Of a stretch of DNA of 64,000 nucleotides, positions 36,316 through 45,811 are shown piece after piece (the stretch's first letter is position 1; each line of letters opens with the position of its first letter). The notes below the pieces were generated by a model that was not told the DNA's origin, did no database searches, and saw only the letters and a list, made by a program, of their open reading frames with translations. Made by a program: the position numbers and the translations under genes. The DNA lies in contig NZ_LMPU01000008.1 in NCBI RefSeq assembly GCF_001423945.1, positions 1-64,000 on the forward strand, written 5' to 3'. The DNA comes from Pedobacter sp. Leaf194 (GTDB lineage: Bacteria > Bacteroidota > Bacteroidia > Sphingobacteriales > Sphingobacteriaceae).

Positions 36316-37083
36316 TTATCCTTTAAATTCCTTCATAAAGTTACTTACACTTTCCTCCAAGTTGCCATTTTCTATTGCTTTAACGAAAGCAGTACCAATA
36401 ATGGCTCCGTTAGCATAAGAACAGGCTTTATCGAACGTTTTCCTGTCGCTAATACCAAAACCAATCATGGTTGGGTTTTTAAGGTTCATAGCTTTAATTC
36501 TCCCGAAGTATTGGGCTGTCGTATCTCCAACTTCGAGATTTTTTCCGGTTGTTGCCGACGATGAAAGGAGGTAAATAAATCCATTGGTCAAACCATCAAT
36601 TTTGTGGATTCGTTCATCAGCCGTTTGAGGCGTAATTAAGAAAACGTTGCTTAAATTATGTTCTTCAAAACAACCTTTATAAAATTCCTCATATTCAACC
36701 ATCGGTAAATCAGGAACAATGCAACCGTCAACGCCAACTTCAGCGCAGGCATTGCAAAAATTTTCTACACCAAATTGCAAAACCGGGTTTACATAACCCA
36801 TCAACAACACCGGGATTTTTACGTGCTTGCGCAAGTCTTTAAGCTGCTCAAAAAGCACTTTCAAAGTCATGCCCTGGTCTAAAGATTGTTTACTACTGGC
36901 TTGAATAACCGGTCCATCAGCAACAGGATCAGAGTAAGGAAATCCAATCTCGAGCATATCAGCGCCATGTTTTTCCAACAACTCTGCAATTTCGATGGTA
37001 TCACTAATATTTGGATAACCCGCTGTGTAATAAATTGATAATATATTTTTCTTCTTCTCGAAGAGCTCTTTAATTCTATTCAT
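36316..37083 (-). CDS. trpA: Tryptophan synthase alpha subunit
   Basis: 255 residues. It cleaves indole-3-glycerol phosphate to indole and glyceraldehyde 3-phosphate. The catalytic Glu and Asp are visible in LEIGFPYSDPVADGPVIQ near residues 45-62. IVPDLPMVEYEEF near 125, the flexible-loop region, and a phosphate-binding TVGFGIS-like MIGFGISDR near 205 are present. Last gene of trpD-trpF-trpB-trpA. It is 84 nt downstream of trpB. Confidence 0.95.
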   Translation of the reverse strand: MNRIKELFEKKKNILSIYYTAGYPNISDTIEIAELLEKHGADMLEIGFPYSDPVADGPVIQASSKQSLDQGMTLKVLFEQLKDLRKHVKIPVLLMGYVNPVLQFGVENFCNACAEVGVDGCIVPDLPMVEYEEFYKGCFEEHNLSNVFLITPQTADERIHKIDGLTNGFIYLLSSSATTGKNLEVGDTTAQYFGRIKAMNLKNPTMIGFGISDRKTFDKACSYANGAIIGTAFVKAIENGNLEESVSNFMKEFKG

Positions 37084-37167
37084 GATTTTAATTTTTCGCC
37101 ATGTTAAGGCCCAGGGAATCTTAATTGCTCACCGGAAAATTGTTTACACCCTGCAATGTCGACGCTG

Positions 37168-38349
37168 TTATAAGTTGAAATATTTAATGTACGTATCTAA
37201 ATCCTTATCACCCCGCCCAGATAGGCAAACTACTACATTTTCGCCACCTTTGAATTGCATTTTTCCCAGATGAGCTAAAGCATGAGCACTTTCAATCGCC
37301 GGAATAATGCCTTCCAGCTGGGTTAGTAACAAGCCTGCATCTAAGCTTTCTTCATCGGTTATTGAAACGTACTGTCCTCGACCGGTTTTAAACAAATGCG
37401 CATGTTGAGGGCCAATTCCCGGATAATCCAAACCCGCCGAAACCGAATGCGGCTCTACCACCTGCCCGTCGTTGGTTTGCATTAAAATACTTCTGCTGCC
37501 GTGTAAAACGCCTTCCTTGCCAAGGTAGGTAGTCGCTGCAGAAAACCCGCTTGAAACGCCCCTCCCCGCTGCTTCAACGGCTACAAGTTTAACATTTTCA
37601 TCATCCATAAAATGATAAAACATGCCCATGGCATTGCTCCCACCGCCAACACAGGCTAAAACGTAGTCAGGCTGGTCGCTACCGGTTTGCTCTAAAAGCT
37701 GTTTTTTAGTTTCTTCAGAAATTATGGATTGGAAAATCGCAACCATATCCGGATAAGGATGCGGCCCAACCACAGAACCAATGATGTAGTGTGTATCAAC
37801 AGGATTGTTTATCCAATCTCGCATCGCTTCGTTTGTTGCATCTTTCAGTGTTTTGCTACCCGAACTTGCAGGAACTACTTTAGCGCCTAACATTTTCATG
37901 CGGGCAACGTTTGGTGCCTGGCGTTCAATGTCGACTTCGCCCATGTAGATTACACATTCCAGATTACGTAATGCACACACCGTTGCTGTTGCCACACCAT
38001 GCTGACCTGCGCCTGTTTCGGCGATAATCCTTTTTTTACCAAGCTTCTCGGCCAGCAAAATCTGCCCGATTGTGTTGTTAATTTTATGTGCACCTGTATG
38101 GTTTAGGTCTTCCCGCTTTAAAAAAATATTTGCGCCATACTTTTCCGACAACCGTTTCGCCAAATACAACGGTGAAGGGCGGCCTACATAATCTTTTAAT
38201 AATTGATGAAATTCTTTTTGGAAACCGGCATCATCAATAATCTTTAAATAATTTTGACGTAACTCTTCTACGTTTGGATAAAGCATCTCCGGGATGTATG
38301 CTCCACCAAAATCTCCGTAATATCCTTTTTCGTTTACTTTATATTTCAT
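37168..38349 (-). CDS. trpB: Tryptophan synthase beta subunit
   Basis: 393 residues, PLP-dependent. It condenses indole with serine to tryptophan. The PLP lysine is in [15 protein letters not shown] near residue 80, with [14 protein letters not shown] near 108 and the phosphate-binding GGGSNAMG near 225. [21 protein letters not shown] is the standard TrpB start; the longer in-frame reading would overlap trpF and is rejected. It is 31 nt downstream of trpF. Confidence 0.96.
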   Translation of the reverse strand: MKYKVNEKGYYGDFGGAYIPEMLYPNVEELRQNYLKIIDDAGFQKEFHQLLKDYVGRPSPLYLAKRLSEKYGANIFLKREDLNHTGAHKINNTIGQILLAEKLGKKRIIAETGAGQHGVATATVCALRNLECVIYMGEVDIERQAPNVARMKMLGAKVVPASSGSKTLKDATNEAMRDWINNPVDTHYIIGSVVGPHPYPDMVAIFQSIISEETKKQLLEQTGSDQPDYVLACVGGGSNAMGMFYHFMDDENVKLVAVEAAGRGVSSGFSAATTYLGKEGVLHGSRSILMQTNDGQVVEPHSVSAGLDYPGIGPQHAHLFKTGRGQYVSITDEESLDAGLLLTQLEGIIPAIESAHALAHLGKMQFKGGENVVVCLSGRGDKDLDTYIKYFNL

Positions 38350-38380
38350 AATATTTTTTATCAATCCATCAGTTCTAACA

Positions 38381-39037
38381 TCATAAAGAAAGAGGCCTGC
38401 CTTGCTGCGACAAAATACTTTTAAACGCCTTAATCCGCTCCGCGTCTTTAAGTCCAGGCTCAACCTCAAATTTACTGTTAATATCAACAGCGTATAAGCG
38501 GCTATCTTCAATTTTTATTAACGCTTCCGCGTGCTCCAGCGTTACCCCGCCACTTAAAAAGTATGGCTTATTCAATTCATAGCCAGACAAAATGCGCCAG
38601 TCAAAAGTTTTTCCAGATCCGCCATGGGCTTTGGTTTTTGTGTCGAACAAAAAGTAATCTACACAGCTCTCGTAAGCATCCAAAACGGCAAAATCGAAAT
38701 CTTCATCCACACCAAAAGCCTTAATAACTTCGAGGTTGTTAAAAGCGTTTTTGAGCAGTTGGCAATAATCAGCCGACTCGCTTCCATGTAACTGAACAGC
38801 TTTCAACTGGTAAAGATTTATTTTTTTCTTAACAACTTCCAGATCCTCGTCAACAAAAACGCCGACTGTTTTAATTTCAGCTGGGATGTACTTAATTAAT
38901 TCTGCCGAAACATCGCTAATAAATCTTGGCGATTTCTCATAGAAAATAAAGCCTAAATAATCGGGCTGTAATGCTGCAACGGCCGCAATATTTGCCGCGA
39001 ACTTCATTCCGCAAACTTTTACCTTTAATCCTTCCAT
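38381..39037 (-). CDS. trpF: Phosphoribosylanthranilate isomerase
   Basis: A 218-residue TIM barrel that isomerises phosphoribosylanthranilate to CdRP. The catalytic Cys is in KVCGMKF (residue about 8) and the catalytic Asp in [19 protein letters not shown] (about 130-148). [13 protein letters not shown] is a family signature. The start ATG overlaps the trpD stop (ATGA), so translation is coupled. trpC, normally next to trpF, is missing. Confidence 0.94.
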   Translation of the reverse strand: MEGLKVKVCGMKFAANIAAVAALQPDYLGFIFYEKSPRFISDVSAELIKYIPAEIKTVGVFVDEDLEVVKKKINLYQLKAVQLHGSESADYCQLLKNAFNNLEVIKAFGVDEDFDFAVLDAYESCVDYFLFDTKTKAHGGSGKTFDWRILSGYELNKPYFLSGGVTLEHAEALIKIEDSRLYAVDINSKFEVEPGLKDAERIKAFKSILSQQGRPLSL

Positions 39038-40023
39038 CAGGCTACGAGCTTTTTAAAACTTTCAAGAGCTTTTTTACTGTTTAAGGATTCTTCAGCTTCG
39101 TAAAAACAATCTGCAAAGCTCGCTGACGGTTTTATGGTTTTAATTGCAAGTGCCGAATTGCACAAAACAACATTTGTTTGAACATCTGTAGCTTCTCCAT
39201 TTAACACTTCCATAAATATTTTGGCTGATGATTCTACGCTGTCGCCACCTTTAATATCCATGGGAGAAACTTTATCGAAGCCCATATCATTTAGGGTTAA
39301 AATGCTTTCTCCTTTGTTATTAAAGGTTTTTACGTCGCAGGTTAGCGAAATTTCGTCGTAACCCTCAAGCGCATGCACAATGGTATAACTTTTTGTGGTA
39401 TCCTGATACAGATAATTGTATAAGCGAGCCAGTTCCAGGCTAAATACGCCAACCATCTGGTATTTCGGCTGGGATGGATTTACCATAGGGCCTAACATAT
39501 TAAAGAAGGTTTTTATACCTAAATCTTTACGAATTGGCGCTACAATTTTCATGGCCGGATTAAAAAGCGGCGCATGTAAAAAGCAAATGCCTGCCGAATC
39601 CAGGTTGCGTTTTAAAACATCCTGGTTGTTTGTAAAATTGTAACCCAGAAATTCCATTACGTTTGAAGAACCGCAACCCGAAGAAACGCCGTAATTACCA
39701 TGTTTCGCAACTTTATGCCCAGCTCCGGCCACCACAAATGATGAAAGTGTTGAGATGTTAAATGTATCCTTTCCATCGCCACCTGTACCACAAAGATCGA
39801 TTAACTCGAATCCGGAAAAATCTGCCTTAACACCTAAATCGAGCATAGCATCACGGAAACCCTGTAACTCATCAACGGTAATATTACGCATGGCATAAGC
39901 CGTAATAAACGCCGCAATTTGTGAAGAATTGAACTCGCCTTGTGTAATCGATATCAGGATACTCTTCGCCTCTTCCCTACTGAAACTTTTATTTTCAAAT
40001 AAATGATTTAATATTCTTTTCAT
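39037..40023 (-). CDS. trpD: Anthranilate phosphoribosyltransferase
   Basis: 328 residues. It transfers phosphoribosyl from PRPP to anthranilate. The PRPP-binding GTGGDGKDTFNIST near residue 80 and the KHGNYGVSSGCGSSNVME region near 110 are intact. MKRILNHLFENKSFSREEAK is chosen as the start; the longer in-frame reading adds ten residues with no family support. First structural gene behind the trp attenuator. The 3' end overlaps trpF by 3 nt. Confidence 0.95.
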   Translation of the reverse strand: MKRILNHLFENKSFSREEAKSILISITQGEFNSSQIAAFITAYAMRNITVDELQGFRDAMLDLGVKADFSGFELIDLCGTGGDGKDTFNISTLSSFVVAGAGHKVAKHGNYGVSSGCGSSNVMEFLGYNFTNNQDVLKRNLDSAGICFLHAPLFNPAMKIVAPIRKDLGIKTFFNMLGPMVNPSQPKYQMVGVFSLELARLYNYLYQDTTKSYTIVHALEGYDEISLTCDVKTFNNKGESILTLNDMGFDKVSPMDIKGGDSVESSAKIFMEVLNGEATDVQTNVVLCNSALAIKTIKPSASFADCFYEAEESLNSKKALESFKKLVA

Positions 40024-40143
40024 CTTTAATTTTTTTAATCCACAGATGAACACAGAAATTTTGCAACAACATTTTTCACTGGGTTCATACTTACTATCTG
40101 CGGTTAATTGTTCACAACGCGCTAGCGTTGCTTAAAAAATGCC

Positions 40144-40185
40144 ATAAAAAAAGGATTGCTTTTTGGGCAATCCTTTTTATCGTTA
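40144..40185 (-). terminator. trp attenuator terminator (3:4 hairpin)
   Basis: On the minus strand a perfect 12-bp stem (40178-40167 with 40159-40148: AAAAAGGATTGC / GCAATCCTTTTT), a 7-nt loop and a seven-base U run at 40152-40146. It lies between the leader peptide and trpD, 120 nt before the trpD start. It cannot serve any upstream gene, because the next gene is divergent. Confidence 0.9.
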
Positions 40186-40240
40186 ATAAAATATTTTAAA
40201 ATATATAACAACAGAATTTGCCTAACGAATTTCGTTATGC
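40163..40240 (-). promoter_or_regulatory. trp attenuator alternative hairpins (1:2 and 2:3)
   Basis: Segment 1 GCATAACG (40240-40233) pairs with segment 2 CGTTAGGC (40227-40220), 7 of 8 pairs with a 5-nt loop. Segment 2, as TTAGGCAA (40225-40218), can instead pair with segment 3 TTGCCCAA (40170-40163), 7 of 8 pairs, which would block the terminator stem. Segment 1 begins right after the Trp codons, and the leader stop codon lies inside segment 2. This is the classical geometry. Confidence 0.85.
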
Positions 40241-40275
40241 CACCACCAATTGTTATTTAAGTTTTTAATTATCAT
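40222..40275 (-). CDS. trpL: trp leader peptide with three tandem Trp codons
   Basis: A 17-codon ORF, MIIKNLNNNWWWHNEIR, with UGG UGG UGG at codons 10-12. Three adjacent Trp codons in a short ORF followed by alternative hairpins and a U-run terminator, directly before a trp operon, mark a ribosome-mediated attenuator. When Trp-tRNA is scarce the ribosome would stall on the UGG codons, cover segment 1 and free segment 2 to form the antiterminator. When Trp is plentiful it would reach the UAG within segment 2 and allow the terminator. Too short for normal gene calls. Confidence 0.9.
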   Translation of the reverse strand: MIIKNLNNNWWWHNEIR

Positions 40276-40287
40276 GTTTGTACCGAA

Positions 40288-40319
40288 CAAATATTGATAT
40301 AGTTTTTTATAATTCCAAA
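40288..40319 (-). promoter_or_regulatory. Candidate trp leader promoter
   Basis: On the minus strand TTTG (40319-40316) is followed after 20 nt by AATATTTG (40295-40288), one mismatch from TAnnTTTG. This would start transcription only a few bases before the leader ATG at 40275. It overlaps the upstream region of the divergent channel gene. Confidence 0.6.
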
Positions 40320-40335
40320 ATCTTTGTAAAAATAT

Positions 40336-41283
40336 ATGGCTTTTTTCAAGAGAAAAGTACAGTTTAATGATGATTTGGGTTTCGGCTCGGCTCCGGTTAT
40401 CAAAAATCAGCGGGTTTTAAATACGGACGGGACACCAAATGTAGAGCGCACAGGTTTACCCTGGTTTAAATTTGACGATACCTACACCCGACTGGTTACC
40501 ATGAGCTGGTCGCGGTTTTTTCTTGTGATTCTTATTGCTTACCTCATTGTAAATACGCTTTTTGCGCTTGCATACAATATTGTTGGCATAGAAAATCTGG
40601 ATGGTGCAAAGGGCGTTACGCTAAGAGATCAGTTTTTCGATGCCTTCTTTTTCTCCGCACAAACGATATCAACTGTGGGCTACGGGCACATTTCTCCGCA
40701 AGGTTTTATAACCAGTATTTTGGCCGCTTTTGAAAGTATGCTGGGTTTACTTGCCTTCGCATTGGCAACAGGTTTGCTATATGGCCGTTTCAGCCGCCCA
40801 ACTTCAAAAGTAACTTTTACCAAGAAAATGGTTGTTGCGCCTTATCAAAACCAGACAGGGTTGATGTGTCGCCTCGCCAATTTGAGAAAAAACTCGCTAA
40901 TCGATGTTGAAGCTCAAATGTTTATGACTTTTAATGAAACAGTTGATGGAAAACTAAAACGTAGCTTTTATCCGTTACAACTAGAGCGCAATAAAATTAG
41001 TTTGCTTTCTTTAAACTGGACGCTGGTCCATCCGATAACGGAAGACAGTCCGATGTTTGAAAAAAATCTCGACGAATTGAAAGTAGCGGAAGTTGAAATT
41101 TTTGTGATTCTGAGGGCGTTCGACGATACTTTTGCGCAAACCATCCATACCAGAACGAGCTACCAGGATGAAGACATCGAGTGGAACGCTAAATTTAAAA
41201 TTATGCACTATAATGACGATGCTGGCAAAACAGTAATGGATTTTAGTCTTTTTGAACACACCGAAAAAATTGCAATAGCCTGA
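40336..41283 (+). CDS. Inward-rectifier type potassium channel (KirBac family)
   Basis: A 315-residue Kir-type channel. A slide helix (WFKFDDTYTRLVTMSW) precedes two membrane helices near residues 55-80 and 125-150. The selectivity filter TVGYGH is near residues 112-117 after the pore helix. A cytoplasmic immunoglobulin-like Kir domain follows from about 160 to the end. It probably conducts K+ across the inner membrane. Divergent from the trp leader; monocistronic. Confidence 0.93.
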   Translation: MAFFKRKVQFNDDLGFGSAPVIKNQRVLNTDGTPNVERTGLPWFKFDDTYTRLVTMSWSRFFLVILIAYLIVNTLFALAYNIVGIENLDGAKGVTLRDQFFDAFFFSAQTISTVGYGHISPQGFITSILAAFESMLGLLAFALATGLLYGRFSRPTSKVTFTKKMVVAPYQNQTGLMCRLANLRKNSLIDVEAQMFMTFNETVDGKLKRSFYPLQLERNKISLLSLNWTLVHPITEDSPMFEKNLDELKVAEVEIFVILRAFDDTFAQTIHTRTSYQDEDIEWNAKFKIMHYNDDAGKTVMDFSLFEHTEKIAIA

Positions 41284-41424
41284 TTTGTAGCATCCTTCCC
41301 GTTTAGCGTTTTGGCGTTTGAACAGAACAGATGCGCCAGCACAGCGATGGTCAAACCACAACTGTCTGCTAATTTCCTTTTTTTAATCAACGTTTGGTGC
41401 AAGGATAGATGATAAAAATCGATG

Positions 41425-42279
41425 TTATTTTTTATCTCCGGCTGATGATACCCGGAGCACAAAGTTAACAATATCATCATACAAGTCATTTCCACCGAAT
41501 ATCATTTGTGTAATCATCGGAACATGGCTTTTCCCTTTCACTTCCTTCATTTCTGCAACTACGTTATTGGCTTTTAGCTTTTCGTATAATTTTGGGGTTT
41601 GTATTTTGATGGCAGGATAGGTTTTGCTTCCATAAAAAAGCAAATGCGGATTTTTAATGTTGTTTACGTAATCCAGAGGTGAGGCAACTTTCCAAACCTC
41701 AGGTTTTTTACTAAAAGTTCTTAGAAAATCGTAGTAATAGTCATCCTTTTCAGCTTCAGTTAAATATTGATAGATATCCAGTCCGAAAGGGTCGTTCAAA
41801 ATCATCCCTTTGATTGGGTTTTTGAGACCGGCTTGCTTAAAATATTTTGGATCAGCATTAATCAATTCGCCTAGATGCGCACCTGCCGAATGCCCCATTA
41901 CAAAAATCTTATCCAGACTTGCGGTGTAGTCCGCTATGTTTTGTTGTACCCATTTCACAGCCAAAGCACAATCGGCGGCCATTTTTTCAAATTGTGCATC
42001 AGGCGCCAGCGGATAATTAATAATAACTGTTACAATTCCTTTTCTGGCAAAGTTTCTACCCAGCCACCAATAAGTTTCTTTTTTACCACTGCTCCAGGAG
42101 CCGCCATGAATAAAAATCAAAACAGGCTTATTTTTTATGCTATCTTTTTTATAAAAAATATTGAGCGTGTTTTTTTCGTCTGTGTTGCCTGCGTAATTTA
42201 AGTTTTTTGCTGTTTTTACCTGAGCGGATGATATAATGGTTTGAAACAAGAGCATCACTAAAAAGAAATATTTTATCAT
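41425..42279 (-). CDS. Secreted alpha/beta hydrolase (esterase-like)
   Basis: A 284-residue alpha/beta hydrolase with a signal peptide (MIKYFFLVMLLFQTIISSAQ). The oxyanion HGGSW is near residue 58, the nucleophile Ser in GHSAGAH near 130, and a C-terminal His in KGKSHVPM near 260. It resembles BD-FAE/carboxylesterase-like family members. I chose ATG 42279 because it starts the signal peptide directly; an ATG 24 nt upstream is also possible. Substrate unknown. Confidence 0.87.
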   Translation of the reverse strand: MIKYFFLVMLLFQTIISSAQVKTAKNLNYAGNTDEKNTLNIFYKKDSIKNKPVLIFIHGGSWSSGKKETYWWLGRNFARKGIVTVIINYPLAPDAQFEKMAADCALAVKWVQQNIADYTASLDKIFVMGHSAGAHLGELINADPKYFKQAGLKNPIKGMILNDPFGLDIYQYLTEAEKDDYYYDFLRTFSKKPEVWKVASPLDYVNNIKNPHLLFYGSKTYPAIKIQTPKLYEKLKANNVVAEMKEVKGKSHVPMITQMIFGGNDLYDDIVNFVLRVSSAGDKK

Positions 42280-42497
42280 ATTTAAAATGGCTTTTCCATT
42301 CAACAGTAAACAAACGAAATTGTTGGCAAAGTGGATTTTATTAGAGCTTGATTGACAAATACTTCAGGCTTATTAAAAATACTAACCATTAAATCCAATA
42401 TGCCAGGCAAATCCTTTACGAAAAAAATAAGGTGAAGTGCCAGAAGCAATAAAAAAACCCAATACCAAAAAGAGAAGCGTGTTAGGCTATTGATGAC

Positions 42498-43316
42498 CTA
42501 CCCTTTAATCAATGGATTTTTCTCTTTCGCAAACAGATCAAAAACTTTCTTATCAACAAATGAGGGAAAGAGTTTATTCATCCAAACAGCTAATTTCCCC
42601 TGTCCGGTCATAATCAACGTTCTTTTTCGCTGTTCAATACCGTCTGCAATAATTGTCGCAACTTCTTCCGATGTCATCATTTTACCCTCATCCATGCTGG
42701 TTTCCCCATGCGCAGCACCGTCTTTGGAAAGAGCAGTTACCCGAATGTTTGATGCCGTAAAACCCGGACAAGCCAACAAAACGTTAACACCGGTTTTTAG
42801 CAATTCAGTGCGCAAAGATTCCATAAAGCCATTCATGGCAAATTTAGAGGCCGAGTAACCCGTTCGTCCAGGTAAACCACGAAAGCCAGCAATTGAAGAA
42901 ATTCCAACGACAGTGCCTTTGGTTTTTAAAATTTCTGGCAGGGCATATTTTGTGCAGTAAACTGTTCCCCAGAAGTTTACGTCCATCAAATTTTTCAACA
43001 CCGATAAATCTAAATCGTTAAAAAGTGCCCGCATTGATAAACCCGCATTGTTTACGAGAATATCAATTTTCTGGAAAGAGACTAAAGTTTGTTTTATGAT
43101 TAATTCGCAATCGGCTTCTTTACTCACATCCGCTTGAACAGCAACTGCCCGAATCGCGTATTTACGTTCTAAATCGGCTGTTATCTCGCAAAGGGTAACA
43201 TATTGCCTTGCCGCCAAAACCAAATTGGCACCGCGTTTAGCAAATTCTTCGGCGCAGGCTTTTCCAATTCCGCTTGATGCACCTGTAATGATGATAACTT
43301 TATCTTTTAAATTCAT
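42498..43316 (-). CDS. Short-chain dehydrogenase/reductase
   Basis: A 272-residue SDR enzyme. The NAD(P)-binding TGASSGIGKACAEEFAKRGA starts at residue 11, NNAGLS is near 90, catalytic Ser near 140 (VGISSIAG), and YSASK near 154. A C-terminal helical tail with FDLFAKEKNPLIKG follows. It resembles classical SDRs of lipid or general metabolism. The substrate cannot be predicted. It stands alone between gaps of more than 130 nt. Confidence 0.9.
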   Translation of the reverse strand: MNLKDKVIIITGASSGIGKACAEEFAKRGANLVLAARQYVTLCEITADLERKYAIRAVAVQADVSKEADCELIIKQTLVSFQKIDILVNNAGLSMRALFNDLDLSVLKNLMDVNFWGTVYCTKYALPEILKTKGTVVGISSIAGFRGLPGRTGYSASKFAMNGFMESLRTELLKTGVNVLLACPGFTASNIRVTALSKDGAAHGETSMDEGKMMTSEEVATIIADGIEQRKRTLIMTGQGKLAVWMNKLFPSFVDKKVFDLFAKEKNPLIKG

Positions 43317-43450
43317 TTTATTCGCAAATATCTAGGTAGCTGTGTTGAGTATGTGATTGGATGCCATTTACAGAATTTTCAGCGGTTTTTGGTTAAAGAC
43401 TGGCACCAAAGGCGAGCTCTGGCTATTTAACAAACCGGCTCTATAAATTA

Positions 43451-44068
43451 TTATTTCATCATCGCGTTTTCGTACGGTACGCGGGTAATAATAGAACGGC
43501 CAAGCGTTATCTCATCGGTGTATTCCAGTTCGCCACCAAAAGCAATTCCCCTGGCAATTGTTGTAATCGGGATGTTAAACTCTTTTAATCTTTTATAAAG
43601 GTAAAACAGTGTGGTATCGCCCTCCATATTAGGACTAAGCGCCAATATCACTTCTTTAACATCGCCTGCTGAAACGCGTTGAACTAAGCCATCGATGTAT
43701 AAATCTGCAGGACCGACACCATCCATAGGCGAAATTAAGCCGCCAAGAACATGGTAAACGCCAAAATATTGACCTGTATTTTCAATCGCCATAACATCGC
43801 GGGTATCTTCAACCACACAAATCGTTTCTCTATCTCGCTTGTGCGAAGTACAGATTTCACAAATGGTGTGATCGGAAATGTTGTAGCAAATGCTGCAGTT
43901 TTTTATTTGTTGCTTAAGCTTAATTAACGTATTCCCGAACTGATTCACCTCTTCCTGTTCCTTATTTAAAAGATGTAAAACCAGTCGTAAAGCTGTTTTC
44001 TGCCCAACACCCGGTAATTTCGAAAATTCGTTTACCGCATCTTCCAGCAGTTTGGATGAAAAATTCAT
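43451..44068 (-). CDS. recR: Recombination mediator RecR
   Basis: 205 residues. It works with RecO/RecF to load RecA on gapped DNA. An N-terminal helix-hairpin-helix ([17 protein letters not shown] near 18) is followed by a four-Cys zinc finger ([16 protein letters not shown] near 56-72) and a Toprim domain ([20 protein letters not shown] near 82). [12 protein letters not shown] and the C-terminal Walker-like stretch are typical. The length is normal. Confidence 0.96.
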   Translation of the reverse strand: MNFSSKLLEDAVNEFSKLPGVGQKTALRLVLHLLNKEQEEVNQFGNTLIKLKQQIKNCSICYNISDHTICEICTSHKRDRETICVVEDTRDVMAIENTGQYFGVYHVLGGLISPMDGVGPADLYIDGLVQRVSAGDVKEVILALSPNMEGDTTLFYLYKRLKEFNIPITTIARGIAFGGELEYTDEITLGRSIITRVPYENAMMK

Positions 44069-44235
44069 ATATGCAAAAATATACTAAAAGTTTGATTCGA
44101 AAAATTGTTTGGTTGTTATATTATGATATTGCTAAACGACTGCATTTCGCAATCGAAAAACTAATTAACTACGTTGCCGAGCATATATTAAACTGGCAAT
44201 TTATCTACCGACCAATATTACAATTCTCTAAACCC

Positions 44236-44265
44236 TTGACTTTAAATCGTAATTTCTTACATTTA
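44236..44265 (+). promoter_or_regulatory. Candidate promoter of the sodium symporter
   Basis: TTG (44236-44238), 19-nt spacer, TACATTTA (44258-44265; one mismatch from TAnnTTTG), 18 nt before the ATG. Confidence 0.55.
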
Positions 44266-44283
44266 GCACCTTAAAACAAAACT

Positions 44284-45792
44284 ATGTCGCCAACCATTCT
44301 CTTGTGCTTTTTAATCGGTTACTTCCTGGTACTGATAATTATCTCATTTGTAACCTCAAAAAACTCTTCTGATAACAACTCTTTTTTCGTTGCCAACAGG
44401 AATTCGAAATGGTACTTAGTGGCCTTTGGAATGATTGGAACAGCGCTTTCAGGTGTAACATTTATTTCCGTTCCCGGCGAAGTTGGTGCCCCCGCAGGAA
44501 ACCAGTTTCAGTATTTTCAATTTGTTTTAGGTAATGCCGTTGGTTTTATAATTATTTGCACCGTGCTGCTGCCTCTGTATTACAGGATGAATCTAACATC
44601 CATTTATAGTTATATTGAACAGCGTTTGGGCCATTACAGTTACAAAACCGCAGCATCAATATTTCTGTTAAGTCGCACACTTGGCTCGGCAACCAGGCTT
44701 TATTTAGTAGTAATTGTTCTACAGCGTTTTATCTTCGATAATTATGGCATTCCGTTCTGGCTGACCATATTAATATCTTTGGCTTTAATTTGGTCTTACA
44801 CCTTTAAAGGTGGCTTAAAAACCATCATTATTACTGATACGCTGCAAACGTTTTTTCTGGTTTTATCGGTTTTCTTAACCATCTATTTCATCTGTAATAG
44901 TTTAAATTTTAGTATTCCGCAGGCTTTTGAAACCATCAAAGACAGCAGCTATTCAAAAATATTCTTTTGGGATGATTTCTTAACTAACAAATGGTATTTC
45001 AGCAAGCAGTTTATTGGTGGTATTTTTGTAACCATTGCCATGACGGGTTTGGACCAGGATTTAATGCAGAAGAATTTAAGCATGGGCACCATAAAAGAGG
45101 CGCAAAAAAACATGTTTACTTTTACCGGTGTGTTTGTAATTTTAAACGTTTTCTTTTTAAGTGTTGGCGCTTTGCTATACATTTTCGCTGCAAAAAACGG
45201 CATCGATATTCCATTGGATCACATAACTGGTAAACCGAGAACAGATTTGCTTTTTCCTGAAATTGCGCTAAATAATTTAGGTGCCGTGCCTGCTATTATT
45301 TTTATGCTGGGCTTAACAGCTGCAACCTTCGCGACTACAGATTCTGCTCTTACAGCGTTAACAACATCCTTTTGTGTAGATTTTTTAGGGATGGCCAAAG
45401 CCGATAAACAGAATGATGGAAGTGCGGTTAAGAAAAGGCATACCGTTCATATTGCATTCTCAATTTTAATGTTTCTGGTTATCATCGTTATTAATGCATT
45501 GAATAGTTCATCGGTCGTGAGTTTAATTTTTACCATAGCCTCCTATACCTACGGCCCGCTTTTAGGACTTTATAGTTTTGGACTGTTTGTAAAAAAACGC
45601 GGCTTGCATGATAAATTAGTGCCGATAGTTTGCATATTATCGCCTTTTTTATGTTACTTGCTTTCTAGCTACTCAAAAGAATTATTGGGGGGTTACGTTT
45701 TTAGTGTAGAACTGATTTTAATAAACGGTTTAATCACATTTATCGGCTTGCTTTTCATCAGCAAAAAAACTGATGCGCAAACCAGGTTTTAA
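44284..45792 (+). CDS. Sodium:solute symporter (SSS family)
   Basis: A 502-residue integral membrane transporter of the sodium:solute symporter family with about 13 membrane helices. Visible parts are GMIGTALSGVTFISVPGEVG near residue 50, MTGLDQDLMQKNLS near 252 and FMLGLTAATFATTDSALTALTTSF near 340. The substrate is uncertain (sugars, amino acids and organic anions are all used by the family). It is 19 nt upstream of the LOG-family gene and probably co-transcribed. Confidence 0.92.
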   Translation: MSPTILLCFLIGYFLVLIIISFVTSKNSSDNNSFFVANRNSKWYLVAFGMIGTALSGVTFISVPGEVGAPAGNQFQYFQFVLGNAVGFIIICTVLLPLYYRMNLTSIYSYIEQRLGHYSYKTAASIFLLSRTLGSATRLYLVVIVLQRFIFDNYGIPFWLTILISLALIWSYTFKGGLKTIIITDTLQTFFLVLSVFLTIYFICNSLNFSIPQAFETIKDSSYSKIFFWDDFLTNKWYFSKQFIGGIFVTIAMTGLDQDLMQKNLSMGTIKEAQKNMFTFTGVFVILNVFFLSVGALLYIFAAKNGIDIPLDHITGKPRTDLLFPEIALNNLGAVPAIIFMLGLTAATFATTDSALTALTTSFCVDFLGMAKADKQNDGSAVKKRHTVHIAFSILMFLVIIVINALNSSSVVSLIFTIASYTYGPLLGLYSFGLFVKKRGLHDKLVPIVCILSPFLCYLLSSYSKELLGGYVFSVELILINGLITFIGLLFISKKTDAQTRF

Positions 45793-45811
45793 TATTTAGT
45801 ATACAGATTAT

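Noticed and set aside
36155..36418. 87-codon plus-strand ORF near trpA
   Set aside because: Half of it is an antisense shadow of trpA; the rest has no recognisable features.
37168..38511. Longer in-frame start for TrpB (about 54 extra residues)
   Set aside because: The extension overlaps trpF and has no TrpB similarity. [14 protein letters not shown] at 38349 is the normal start.
44056..44274. 72-codon plus-strand ORF between recR and the symporter
   Set aside because: It overlaps the recR start and the symporter promoter, and no family resemblance is seen.
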